A stretch of 7,011 nucleotides of DNA from Anaerolineales bacterium (GTDB lineage Bacteria > Chloroflexota > Anaerolineae > Epilineales > JAANWY01). The translations under genes and the position numbers were made by a program. The notes under the pieces are model-generated. The model searched no databases, was not told where the DNA came from, and saw only the letters and a program-made list of their open reading frames with translations. Shown here piece after piece: positions 1 to 6,097 of the stretch. The stretch lies in NCBI GenBank assembly GCA_018263655.1, contig JAANWY010000067.1, forward strand, positions 1-7,011. The letters run 5' to 3'. Numbering within the stretch: the first letter of the stretch is position 1; each line of letters starts with the position of its first letter.

Positions 1-40
1 GCAGTATCCTCTCTGAGCCGCTCAGAATGACAGGCGTACG
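1..40. repeat. Fragment of an intergenic repeat with a 6-bp hairpin
   Basis: TCTGAG-CCG-CTCAGA (12-26) is a perfect short hairpin and continues into GCTCAGAATGACAGG. That string resembles the end of a widespread bacterial intergenic repeat (GATTCTTCGCT...CTCAGAATGACA type, from memory). It is cut by the window edge, so its extent is unknown. Confidence 0.35.
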
Positions 41-135
41 GTCCGTTCGTTGAGGATAGGCACTGACGTTTTTTGTGACTGGTCGACCAAAGAACGCAGG
101 TTTTCAGCCTTAACAAGTATAGGTGAATTGACAAT

Positions 136-159
136 CCGCAACACTGCGAAGATTTGCGG
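136..159 (-). terminator. Weak hairpin after the last permease gene
   Basis: CCGCAA and TTGCGG form a 6-bp stem with a 12-base loop four bases beyond the permease stop. No T-run follows on the minus strand, so it is at most a weak or Rho-assisted end of the importer message. A 10-bp palindrome TGGTCGACCA (80-89) lies further downstream. Confidence 0.3.
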
Positions 160-162
160 TGA

Positions 163-1017
163 TCATTTGATGCCGGCATGAACGAAGCTCCGGATGAAGC
201 GGCGCTGGAAGATCAGGAAGGCCAGAAACAACGGTGCGGCGACCAACAGTGTGGCTGCGGTCAGCAGTTGCCAACGGGCACCGATTTCGCCGAGCTGAGT
301 GAAACGGACCAGGCCCACTGTGAGGGGCCGGCTCTGCGGACTGTTCGTGACCACCAGCGGCCAGAGAAACTCATTCCAGTGCCAGCTCACCGACGAGAGA
401 CCGAAGGCGATCAGGACCGGCACCGAGGGCGGTAGGTAGACGTGACGGAGCAGTTGCCACCACGAACACCCATCGATGATGCCGGCGTCTACCAAGTCGC
501 GCGGAATGCCCAGGAATGCCTGGCGTATGAGGAACGTGCCGAACGCTGAACCGAAATACGGAATGGCAATCGCCAACCGCGTGTCGAACAGGCCCAGCGA
601 GCGGATTGTGGCAAAATTGGGGGCCAGCAGTGCCGTGGTCGGAATCATCATTTGTAGCAGGATGAAGAAGAACAGGACGCGTTTGCCGAGAAACCGATAG
701 TACGCGAAGGCGAAGCCGGCCAACGTGATCGTTACAAGCTGCACGCCGAGGATCATCAACACGATGACGATGGTGTTAATGTAATAGCGCCCAAACGGGG
801 CCAATGACCAGGCGCGCGCGTAATTCGAGAATGTGATACTGCTGCCGAACCAGACATCGCCGCGACTCAATGGGTCGGCTTCGGGCCGCAAAGAGACCAC
901 AATCGTCCAGACGATGATCGAGAGCCAGCCGGCGGCAAAGATCACCGTGATGAGGTTGACGAGAGCGCGCCCCATGCGCGCTGATAGACGCTGCGATTGA
1001 ACACCGCTAGGCAGCAT
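163..1017 (-). CDS. Carbohydrate ABC transporter permease, MalG/UgpE type
   Basis: Inner-membrane permease subunit of an ABC importer, 284 aa, the usual size for MalG/UgpE-type (BPD_transp_1) permeases. About six hydrophobic segments are visible, near residues 18-42, 78-106, 112-134, 147-168, 198-224 and 249-270. The coupling loop that docks on the ATPase reads DAGIIDGCSWWQLLRHVYLP at 177-196. It keeps the invariant Gly183 and the LP end, but the classic EAA is replaced by DAG. WNEFLWPLVV at 214-223 and the basic C-terminal QRRF...GIK end are typical of this subunit. The ATG overlaps the upstream permease gene by 11 bases and has a full AGGAGG six bases before it (1024-1029), so the two are translated as a pair. 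No ATPase gene follows. What is seen is the family and topology; the substrate cannot be read from this subunit. Confidence 0.95.
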   Translation of the reverse strand: MLPSGVQSQRLSARMGRALVNLITVIFAAGWLSIIVWTIVVSLRPEADPLSRGDVWFGSSITFSNYARAWSLAPFGRYYINTIVIVLMILGVQLVTITLAGFAFAYYRFLGKRVLFFFILLQMMIPTTALLAPNFATIRSLGLFDTRLAIAIPYFGSAFGTFLIRQAFLGIPRDLVDAGIIDGCSWWQLLRHVYLPPSVPVLIAFGLSSVSWHWNEFLWPLVVTNSPQSRPLTVGLVRFTQLGEIGARWQLLTAATLLVAAPLFLAFLIFQRRFIRSFVHAGIK

Positions 1018-1918
1018 GGGCGCCCTCCTGATCCGCGGATAGATTGAAGTTTGTGACAGTGAAAATCAGCAAGAATGCAATCAGGATGATGGTGATTGCA
1101 GACGCCCGCCCCACGTCGAGGAATTCGAACCGCATCTGCCACAGCCAGAATAACAGCACCGTGCTGCCATTGCTCGGGCCGCCGCTGGTCAAAACGAAGA
1201 TGTGGTCGACGGTGCGGAAGGCATCGATGAAGGCAACGGTCGAGATGAAGAGCGTGGTGCGCCGCAGGAGTGGCAGCGTAACGTGCCACAATTGTTGCCA
1301 CCAACTTGCGCCGTCCAGCGCAGCCGCTTCGAAGACGTTGTCGGGGAGGTTCTGCAAGCCGGCGAGGTAGAAAATCATGTAGAAGCCGGCGTTCTTCCAA
1401 GTGGCGACGACGATTAGGGATAAGAGTGCCAAGTCGGGATTCGCCGTCCAATTCTGTGGGCCGTTGTAGCCGAGAAATCGTAGTGCTGAGTTGAACAGCC
1501 CGTAGTTTGGTGTGAAGAAGAACATCCAGATCGTCGCGGCACTCACCATCGGCAGGACTGTCGGATAGAAAAATGCCAGGCGGATGAGGCCGATTCCCCG
1601 TAGCTGTCGGTTCACCAGCAGGGCGAAGGAAAATGCCAACACTATACTGATGGGCACTGTGCCGATGACGTACAGTACCGTGTTGACGAGTACTTGCTGA
1701 AAATCATTGCTCGTGAACAGGTCGACGTAGTTTTCCAGACCGATGAAGCTCGGCTCTCGAAAGCGAGCGATGTTCAGCCGCTGACGGAAGAAGCTCATGT
1801 AGAGCGCACGTAGGGTCGGCCAGGCTGTGAAAACGACAACGAAGACCAGCGTGGGCAAGATGAGTAGATAGGGAAACAGGGACACGCGACGTCTGCGCGT
1901 CGTTAGTGGAACGGTCAC
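1007..1918 (-). CDS. Carbohydrate ABC transporter permease, MalF/UgpA type
   Basis: Inner-membrane permease partner of the MalG-type subunit, 303 aa, as expected for the short MalF/UgpA class. It opens with a basic cytoplasmic tail (TTRRRR) followed by about six membrane segments near residues 14-36, 77-103, 110-135, 163-185, 219-240 and 271-292. The coupling loop is canonical: EAAALDGASWWQQLWHVTLP at 197-216. LTSGGP at 243-248 is a family hallmark. The start is GTG at 1918, supported by GGAG eight bases upstream (1927-1930). A 203-base spacer with stable hairpins separates it from the binding-protein gene, while its 3' end overlaps the next permease by 11 bases. Together the two permeases would form the heterodimeric pore for the substrate delivered by the lipoprotein upstream. 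Exact substrate unknown. Confidence 0.95.
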   Translation of the reverse strand: MTVPLTTRRRRVSLFPYLLILPTLVFVVVFTAWPTLRALYMSFFRQRLNIARFREPSFIGLENYVDLFTSNDFQQVLVNTVLYVIGTVPISIVLAFSFALLVNRQLRGIGLIRLAFFYPTVLPMVSAATIWMFFFTPNYGLFNSALRFLGYNGPQNWTANPDLALLSLIVVATWKNAGFYMIFYLAGLQNLPDNVFEAAALDGASWWQQLWHVTLPLLRRTTLFISTVAFIDAFRTVDHIFVLTSGGPSNGSTVLLFWLWQMRFEFLDVGRASAITIILIAFLLIFTVTNFNLSADQEGAHAA

Positions 1919-1988
1919 GGGCGGAACTCCGGTTTAGGATACTGTCTGAGTTGAGGATCGAGGCAGGGTACCTCTATATTCGAGTTAC

Positions 1989-2091
1989 GAGAGCGAAGAA
2001 TCTCCGCCAAGGCGTTCAAATCCAGGGCCAACGGTGTCTTCCACCGAAGGTTTCACGGAGATTCTTCACTCCGCTCTCCTGCCAGCGGAGT
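1989..2091. repeat. Hairpin-rich spacer between binding protein and permeases
   Basis: A perfect 12-bp inverted pair, GAAGAATCTCCG (1995-2006) and CGGAGATTCTTC (2056-2067), encloses a small hairpin CGGTG-TCTTC-CACCG. The arms continue as GAGAGC (1989-1994) and GCTCTC (2073-2078) after a 5-base bulge ACTCC. An alternative hairpin, ACTCCGCT/AGCGGAGT with an 8-base loop (2068-2091), uses the same bases, so the two folds exclude each other in part. A 5-bp hairpin GGGTT/AACCC (2100-2119) directly follows the lipoprotein stop. In transcription order these lie after the binding-protein gene and before the permeases. They could protect the upstream message or reduce read-through, giving more binding protein than permease. 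The arm GGAGATTCTTC...CGCTC resembles a dispersed intergenic repeat known in several bacterial phyla. Confidence 0.6.
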
Positions 2092-2121
2092 CTAATCTTG
2101 GGTTCAACTCCGTAAACCCTG

Positions 2122-3462
2122 TTACTTGAAGGGTTCTAGCGCCTCCTCGCTCTCTTTCTGGGCTTGTGCCATAGCCTCCTCGGGCGACATTTCACCGTTG
2201 AAGGCTGCTTGCAGGTAGTTGTGGAAGATGTTACGTACCTCGCCGAGGTTCTGAACAGACAGCTCAGCGCCGGCGTACTGCACGGCGTCACGCATGTCGG
2301 CATACTGCGAGACTTCGGTGATGTAGTCCTGCATTGTCTGCGTCTCGTAGGCCGGCTCGCGGGATGCGATGTAGCCGGTCTGGGTGCTGAAGTCGGCCAC
2401 GTACTCGGGCTGGGTCAGGAATTGGATGAACTTCCAGGCTGCGTCCTGCTTGGCTTGGGAGACCCCTTTCAGAACGTAGAGATTGCCTCCGCCAGGGACT
2501 GTGGCGTATGTACCTTCTTCTTGCCCTGGCACGGCCATGACGCCGACCTCGAAATCGGCCTGGTTCAGGATGCCGGCCAAGCTGCCGCTGGAATGGACGA
2601 TCATCGCCGCCTGTCCACTGGCGAAGTCCGAGGGGGCCTGGCCCCAGATGCCTTGGACACCGGCCGGCATGGCGCCGTATTCTTGCGAAAGATCATTGTA
2701 GAACTGCACGGCTTCGATGACGTCCGGGTAATCGAAGTAGATCTCCGTGCTCTTGTCCCCCACGATGTTTTGGCCACTGCCGATGGCGAGTGGTTGGAAC
2801 AGCCAGTAGGGCCAGCCCGACGGATATTCGATGCCCCAGCGCGTGACCTCATCGCCGTCACGCTGAGTCAGTTTCTGGCCGGATTCGCCCCAGGCTGCCC
2901 AGCTATTGGGCGCTTCGAGACCGGCTTCGGCAAAGAGGTCCTTGTTGTAGTAGAGGACGACGTCGCTGCGCTGGAACGGGATGCTCCAGATCTGGCTGTC
3001 GAAGCGCGAGTTGGCCAGGAAAGCCGGCACGAAACTGTCGAGATAAGCTTGTCCGTCCGACATACCGCTGACGTAATCGTCCAGCGGGATGATGTAGTCG
3101 CCGTTGATCAGATCGTAGAGATCGGTGGCGAGCATGACGGCCAGCGCCGGCGGGGTTCCGCCCCCTTCGACGGTGGTCTGAATTGTCGTCTTGACGTCGG
3201 TGTACCCACCTGAGAAGACCGGCTTGACCGAGATGTCGGGGTTTTCCGCTTCGAAGTCAGCGACGTAGCCTTCCAGAATCTTGGCGATGGGGGCATCGAC
3301 CGCGACGGGGTAGTAGACTTCGATGCTGACTGGCTCTGCCGGCGCGGGCTCAGCGGGTTGTTCGGACTGTGCCGGCGCGCCGGTCTGCGGTACAGCGCAG
3401 GCGGCGATCAACAAACTGAAGGCGATGAAGAGTACGAGTGACGCGAAGGACTTGGTGTGCAT
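2122..3462 (-). CDS. Extracellular solute-binding lipoprotein (family 1, UgpB-like)
   Basis: Substrate-capturing lipoprotein of the importer, 446 aa from the chosen ATG. A lipoprotein signal (hydrophobic 8-21, lipobox IAAC, Cys22) is followed by a Pro/Ala/Glu/Gln-rich linker to about residue 45 and then the two-lobed binding domain. Visible family-1 motifs are SGGYTD (84-89), YYNKDLF (171-177), FASGQAAM (280-287), SSGSLAG (291-297), PGGGN (323-327), TGYIASR (362-368) and Arg410 near the C-terminus. The SSGSL, GG and TGY plus late-Arg pattern recalls UgpB, the glycerol-3-phosphate binding protein, but many sugar binders share parts of it, so the ligand is uncertain. The frame stays open upstream to 3519, but a textbook AGGAGG just before 3462 and the signal peptide beginning there fix the start. 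It is the first gene of the importer operon, driven by a strong promoter at 3627-3655. Confidence 0.93.
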   Translation of the reverse strand: MHTKSFASLVLFIAFSLLIAACAVPQTGAPAQSEQPAEPAPAEPVSIEVYYPVAVDAPIAKILEGYVADFEAENPDISVKPVFSGGYTDVKTTIQTTVEGGGTPPALAVMLATDLYDLINGDYIIPLDDYVSGMSDGQAYLDSFVPAFLANSRFDSQIWSIPFQRSDVVLYYNKDLFAEAGLEAPNSWAAWGESGQKLTQRDGDEVTRWGIEYPSGWPYWLFQPLAIGSGQNIVGDKSTEIYFDYPDVIEAVQFYNDLSQEYGAMPAGVQGIWGQAPSDFASGQAAMIVHSSGSLAGILNQADFEVGVMAVPGQEEGTYATVPGGGNLYVLKGVSQAKQDAAWKFIQFLTQPEYVADFSTQTGYIASREPAYETQTMQDYITEVSQYADMRDAVQYAGAELSVQNLGEVRNIFHNYLQAAFNGEMSPEEAMAQAQKESEEALEPFK

Positions 3463-3466
3463 GGAG

Positions 3467-3472
3467 CCTCCT
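3467..3472 (-). promoter_or_regulatory. Shine-Dalgarno that fixes the lipoprotein start
   Basis: AAAGGAGG lies just upstream of the ATG at 3462, with AGGAGG four bases before it. It selects this ATG over the in-frame upstream start at 3519 and matches the onset of the lipoprotein signal peptide. Confidence 0.85.
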
Positions 3473-3490
3473 TTTCTAAAGAATTCCAAA

Positions 3491-3643
3491 CTGAATGATG
3501 TGTCGTTGGTATCACTCAATATTTCAGGGCTATGTAGGTCGAAATGGTATTTCGACCCGACGATTTACCAAATCGTCCTACATGCCCCCCATATATTGAG
3601 AAGACACTGTCGTTGGACCACCTTATAAGATACTATCATTCAG
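3491..3643. repeat. Inverted-repeat element with paired hairpins in the importer leader
   Basis: The outer arms are CTGAATGATGTGTC at 3491-3504 and, read in reverse complement, CTGAATGATAGTATC at 3643-3629. A second pair of arms is CTCAATAT (3515-3522) and ATATTGAG (3593-3600). A third is ATGTAG (3532-3537) and CTACAT (3578-3583). At the centre are two adjacent hairpins: GGTCGAAAT/ATTTCGACC with loop GGT (3537-3557) and GACGATTT/AAATCGTC with loop ACC (3559-3577). TGTCGTTGG occurs twice in direct orientation, at 3501-3509 and 3608-3616, around the inner part, which looks like a 9-bp target duplication. The right arm overlaps the promoter spacer and -10. It could be a small non-autonomous mobile element, a leader RNA structure or an operator pair. 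No protein is encoded. Confidence 0.7.
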
Positions 3644-3655
3644 CAAAAATGTCAA
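3627..3655 (-). promoter_or_regulatory. Sigma-70-type promoter of the importer operon
   Basis: On the minus strand a perfect -35 TTGACA (3655-3650) is followed by a 17-base spacer and -10 TATCTT (3632-3627, four of six matches to TATAAT). Transcription would begin near 3620, giving a leader of about 158 bases before the binding-protein ATG. The spacer contains CTGAATGAT, whose inverted partner lies at 3491-3499, so a regulator or a DNA structure could act directly on this promoter. Confidence 0.7.
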
Positions 3656-3688
3656 TGTCGTGCGCACAACGCCCAAACTTCTCTTCAA

Positions 3689-3829
3689 CGAACTCGGCGG
3701 TATGATTGTCGTTTCGGCCACTAGCTCGGCTTGGATTGCCAAATCCAAGCCATAACCGCTGGATTTGACAATCCAGCGGGAGCAGGCGGAAGCCAATGGC
3801 CGAAACGATGATCAAGGCCGAACTCGGCG
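3689..3829. repeat. Second paired-hairpin inverted-repeat element
   Basis: Outer arms contain the identical 12-mer TCGTTTCGGCCA on the left (3709-3720) and its complement on the right (TGGCCGAAACGA, 3797-3808), and extend imperfectly to both ends. Inside are two hairpins with 10-bp stems and 4-base loops: GGCTTGGATT/AATCCAAGCC (3728-3751, loop GCCA) and CCGCTGGATT/AATCCAGCGG (3756-3779, loop TGAC). CGAACTCGGCG borders both ends in direct orientation (3689-3699 and 3819-3829). Because this 11-mer is itself nearly palindromic, it may be part of the inverted ends rather than a target duplication. The element lies 51 bases past the stop of the phospholipase-D-like gene and upstream of the importer promoter, so its hairpins could also stop read-through. 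Confidence 0.75.
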
Positions 3830-3879
3830 TAGTTATAGGCTGCCACAGCACCTGAAGTCAGATCGCTTACTTCGACAGA

Positions 3880-5886
3880 CTACGGAGAACCGTTCGCCAC
3901 CAACGGCAGCAGCACCGCCGGCGCTGACAGTGCCCAGTCCAATTCAAAGACGCCGGCCAGGTAACGATATGCCGCATTGGATTGCACTTGCAGCGCCACC
4001 TCGCGGTTGATCTTGTTTGCCGCCTCACTGCCGTTGATGGAGCCCACATGCACATAGCCGGCGCCGTCGACTTCGGCCAACACCATCTTGTTGTGAATCC
4101 CGCGCCCTGTCAGGTTACTCTGCAGCGCCCGTAGGTCGATATCCTCGTCCGAGGCGATCTGGTTCACGTAGGCGACAGCGGCTGCGTTGCTGCGGGGCGA
4201 AGCCGGCTCGTCGAAATAGCCGTCCAACAGAATACGCACACGCGCTCCCCGCCGCGCTGCCTCGATAAAGGCCTCCAGACGCACGTTCGGGTCCGTAGCC
4301 GGCGAACCGTCTATCGGACCCCAGTACGGCGGTTCTTGCAGTTGCTGTACGTACAGCGTATCGCCGGCGCCAACCCGGCTCACCAGTCCAAGCAGCCCGC
4401 CTCGAGTATCGAGGCTGTTCTCCGGCGAACTCACGAGCTCGAATTGGAACGTGCCGTCGACGGTGAACGGTTCGGGCCAGAGAACTGGGTAGATGGTGCC
4501 ACCGGACGTGTCCCGTGGCTCGTACCAATCAGGCGGCGCGTAGCCAGGATCGTCCAGCGGCCACCGGACGATGTCGCGGCGCTGGACTGTATTCAGATCA
4601 GCGTCAAAGATAGCCTGGAGCCCCGCCACGACGGCCGGCGCATCCGTCATCAGATATACACCCCGGTGGCCGGCTGTCCCGTCGGAGAAATCGTCGCTGG
4701 GCATCCCGCCGAGGTTGGGGTTCTCGGAGCCGACCATTGCCAATTGATGGTCGATAATGAACACTTTGGGGTGATGGCTGCGGTAGCGATCGTAGATGCC
4801 CTCGGAGGGTCGATTCACCATCAGGTACACTCGGCCGCCGGCGGCTTCAATCTGACGGGCCGCCCACTTCCCGGCCCAAGCGATTCCGCCAGCCGGTCCG
4901 TCTTCCAACAGGAGGGTCACCTCGACGCCGGCTTGCGCTCGCTCGGCCAGTGCCTGGGCAATCAGCGGGTGCTCAAGTGTGTAGCCGTGGTATTCGATGG
5001 TGTGCTGCGCTTGCTCGAGCTGGCCAACCACGGCGTGAAAGAGATGATCCGGCCCGACAGCCACCGTCAGGGCCGCCGTGGCGCTTATGTGCGCCGGATA
5101 GAAGGTCGGGTCGAGGTCCCAGCCGGGGTAGCGCACACGCCGGCCATCAACCGGATCGTCTGGGTCTTGCGCCCAGTCGGCAACGGTGTTCGTGTCAGGC
5201 GCCGGCTGCTGCGTCGCCCTGTCCGTTTTCCGGTAGAGGATCTGACCCTCCGCAGCGAAGGTTGGGCTGGGCGTGTAGGGCTTCACCGATGGGCCACGCC
5301 AGCCCTCCATGCTGATGTCGCCGCCCTTGTACACGACAGCGTCACGAAGGCGGCCTGCGCCATCCCACAGGGTGATCCCGTCACCAGAATTAGCGAATCG
5401 CAGGGGTGACCCGCCAAGGGCCGGCACGAGTGGATCGGTCGGGTCCATCACCCAGTCGGGCTGGAAACCGAAGGAGACCACGAAGTCAGCGCGCGACCGC
5501 GTGATCCAGATGCTGTCACTTGGACCGAGTGTGCCCGACGGAAACACTACGGCACCGGCGTTGTCGTGGATGGTCCACCCCTGAAGTTCCACACGATCGG
5601 GGCTGACATTCGTCAGTTGGAAGGCCTCATCGGCGTCGTTGGCCGCATATCCGTCGTAGTACACGGCGGAGATGAGGACGGATGAGGTAGCCGTTGCGAT
5701 CGGGCTTGCGCCCGTAGGTGCACGGCTTGCCCGGGACACGGTCCGTGAAACACGCGGCCAGTGACGTGTTCCCTCTGATGCACGCTGCGTTCGAGCGGCA
5801 TCCAGGCCGGCTGCCGGCCGGATCACCAGACCGATCACGAGCAGCAAGCCGGCAAATCGTGCAATTATGCTCCGCCGATACGGCAC
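3880..5886 (-). CDS. Secreted lamin-tail domain / phospholipase D-like protein
   Basis: Predicted exported two-module protein, 668 aa. An N-terminal signal peptide (basic start, hydrophobic 10-22, likely cut near Ala26/Gly27) precedes a low-complexity linker to about 65. A lamin-tail (LTD) domain covers about 68-190, with the typical DEAFQLTN...LQGWTIHD core. A PLD-family catalytic pair follows at about 270-650. HKD motif 1 is complete: His372, Lys374, Asp379, then GSEN at 386-389. Motif 2 has His598 and Lys600 but Glu605 where Asp is usual, then GSIN at 615-618. The enzyme family cleaves phosphodiesters; phospholipid and nucleic acid are both possible substrates. The C-terminal LLPLV tail resembles endings I know from secreted Chloroflexota proteins. 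The start is GTG at 5886 with GGGGGAGGA just upstream and an extended -10 element at 5939-5947. It is a separate unit from the importer downstream. Confidence 0.87.
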   Translation of the reverse strand: MPYRRSIIARFAGLLLVIGLVIRPAAGLDAARTQRASEGTRHWPRVSRTVSRASRAPTGASPIATATSSVLISAVYYDGYAANDADEAFQLTNVSPDRVELQGWTIHDNAGAVVFPSGTLGPSDSIWITRSRADFVVSFGFQPDWVMDPTDPLVPALGGSPLRFANSGDGITLWDGAGRLRDAVVYKGGDISMEGWRGPSVKPYTPSPTFAAEGQILYRKTDRATQQPAPDTNTVADWAQDPDDPVDGRRVRYPGWDLDPTFYPAHISATAALTVAVGPDHLFHAVVGQLEQAQHTIEYHGYTLEHPLIAQALAERAQAGVEVTLLLEDGPAGGIAWAGKWAARQIEAAGGRVYLMVNRPSEGIYDRYRSHHPKVFIIDHQLAMVGSENPNLGGMPSDDFSDGTAGHRGVYLMTDAPAVVAGLQAIFDADLNTVQRRDIVRWPLDDPGYAPPDWYEPRDTSGGTIYPVLWPEPFTVDGTFQFELVSSPENSLDTRGGLLGLVSRVGAGDTLYVQQLQEPPYWGPIDGSPATDPNVRLEAFIEAARRGARVRILLDGYFDEPASPRSNAAAVAYVNQIASDEDIDLRALQSNLTGRGIHNKMVLAEVDGAGYVHVGSINGSEAANKINREVALQVQSNAAYRYLAGVFELDWALSAPAVLLPLVANGSP

Positions 5887-5938
5887 GGGGTCCTCCCCCT
5901 ATAAGTAAGTACGGTGTGCATATCGTTGGCACAGCACT

Positions 5939-5947
5939 ATTGTAGCA
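5939..5947 (-). promoter_or_regulatory. Extended -10 promoter of the phospholipase-D-like gene
   Basis: On the minus strand TGCTACAAT (5947-5939) combines the extended TG with a five-of-six -10 TACAAT. The best -35 candidate is only a weak TTCGCC 18 bases upstream, as is common for extended -10 promoters. It lies 53 bases before the GTG start and after the stop of the small thioredoxin-like frame, so the gene need not depend on iclR transcription. Confidence 0.5.
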
Positions 5948-5971
5948 CAGGCCTCGCTCTGGGGCGAACGA

Positions 5972-6097
5972 TCAAGTTGTCGTCAGCAACTCATTCAGTT
6001 TCCGGAGAACCTTATCCACACTGACTGGGCCGGCCAATACGATATCGCCGTTGATCGCGATGAGGGGGAAGGGGAGGTTGCGTTTTACACTAAGCAT
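5972..6097 (-). CDS. Thioredoxin-fold C-terminal fragment or microprotein (41 aa)
   Basis: A 41-codon frame that starts with ATG inside the last codons of the iclR gene (8-base overlap, ATGCTTAG) and ends with TGA. The protein contains NLPFPLIAINGDIVLAG (7-23) and VSVDKVLRKLNELL (25-38). A proline-led strand, a Gly turn, a second strand ending in Gly and a final amphipathic helix is the pattern of the C-terminal half of small thioredoxin/glutaredoxin-like proteins, including the cis-Pro loop. The N-terminal half with a CxxC centre is absent: the same frame is closed by TAG only 17 codons upstream of the ATG. It may be the tail of a broken thioredoxin-like gene left behind when iclR was joined here, or a translated microgene coupled to iclR through the weak GGGGTGGAG before the ATG. 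The fold resemblance is judged by eye. Confidence 0.5.
   Translation of the reverse strand: MLSVKRNLPFPLIAINGDIVLAGPVSVDKVLRKLNELLTTT

Noticed and set aside
80..89. TGGTCGACCA palindrome as an operator
   Set aside because: It lies downstream of the importer with no promoter near it; a 10-bp palindrome is not convincing alone.
2164..3213. Long plus-strand open frame (349 codons) opposite the binding-protein gene
   Set aside because: It is the antisense of a clear lipoprotein gene, has no recognisable domain and no ribosome site; codon bias of the real gene keeps the opposite frame open.
3463..3519. Upstream in-frame extension of the lipoprotein start
   Set aside because: A full AGGAGG directly precedes the ATG at 3462 and the signal peptide begins there; 19 extra polar residues would spoil the lipoprotein signal.
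3532..3583. Cloverleaf-like fold suggesting a tRNA
   Set aside because: Only two inner hairpins with 3-base loops; no T-loop, no D-loop bases, no anticodon arm of normal loop size.
3636..3851. Minus-strand 71-codon frame across the second palindromic element
   Set aside because: It is translated palindrome arms and hairpins, has no protein-like character and crosses the importer promoter.
4336..5409. Plus-strand open frame (357 codons) opposite the phospholipase-D-like gene
   Set aside because: The product is low-complexity, rich in Arg, Gly and Val, without a domain; the minus-strand gene has signal peptide, LTD and HKD motifs.
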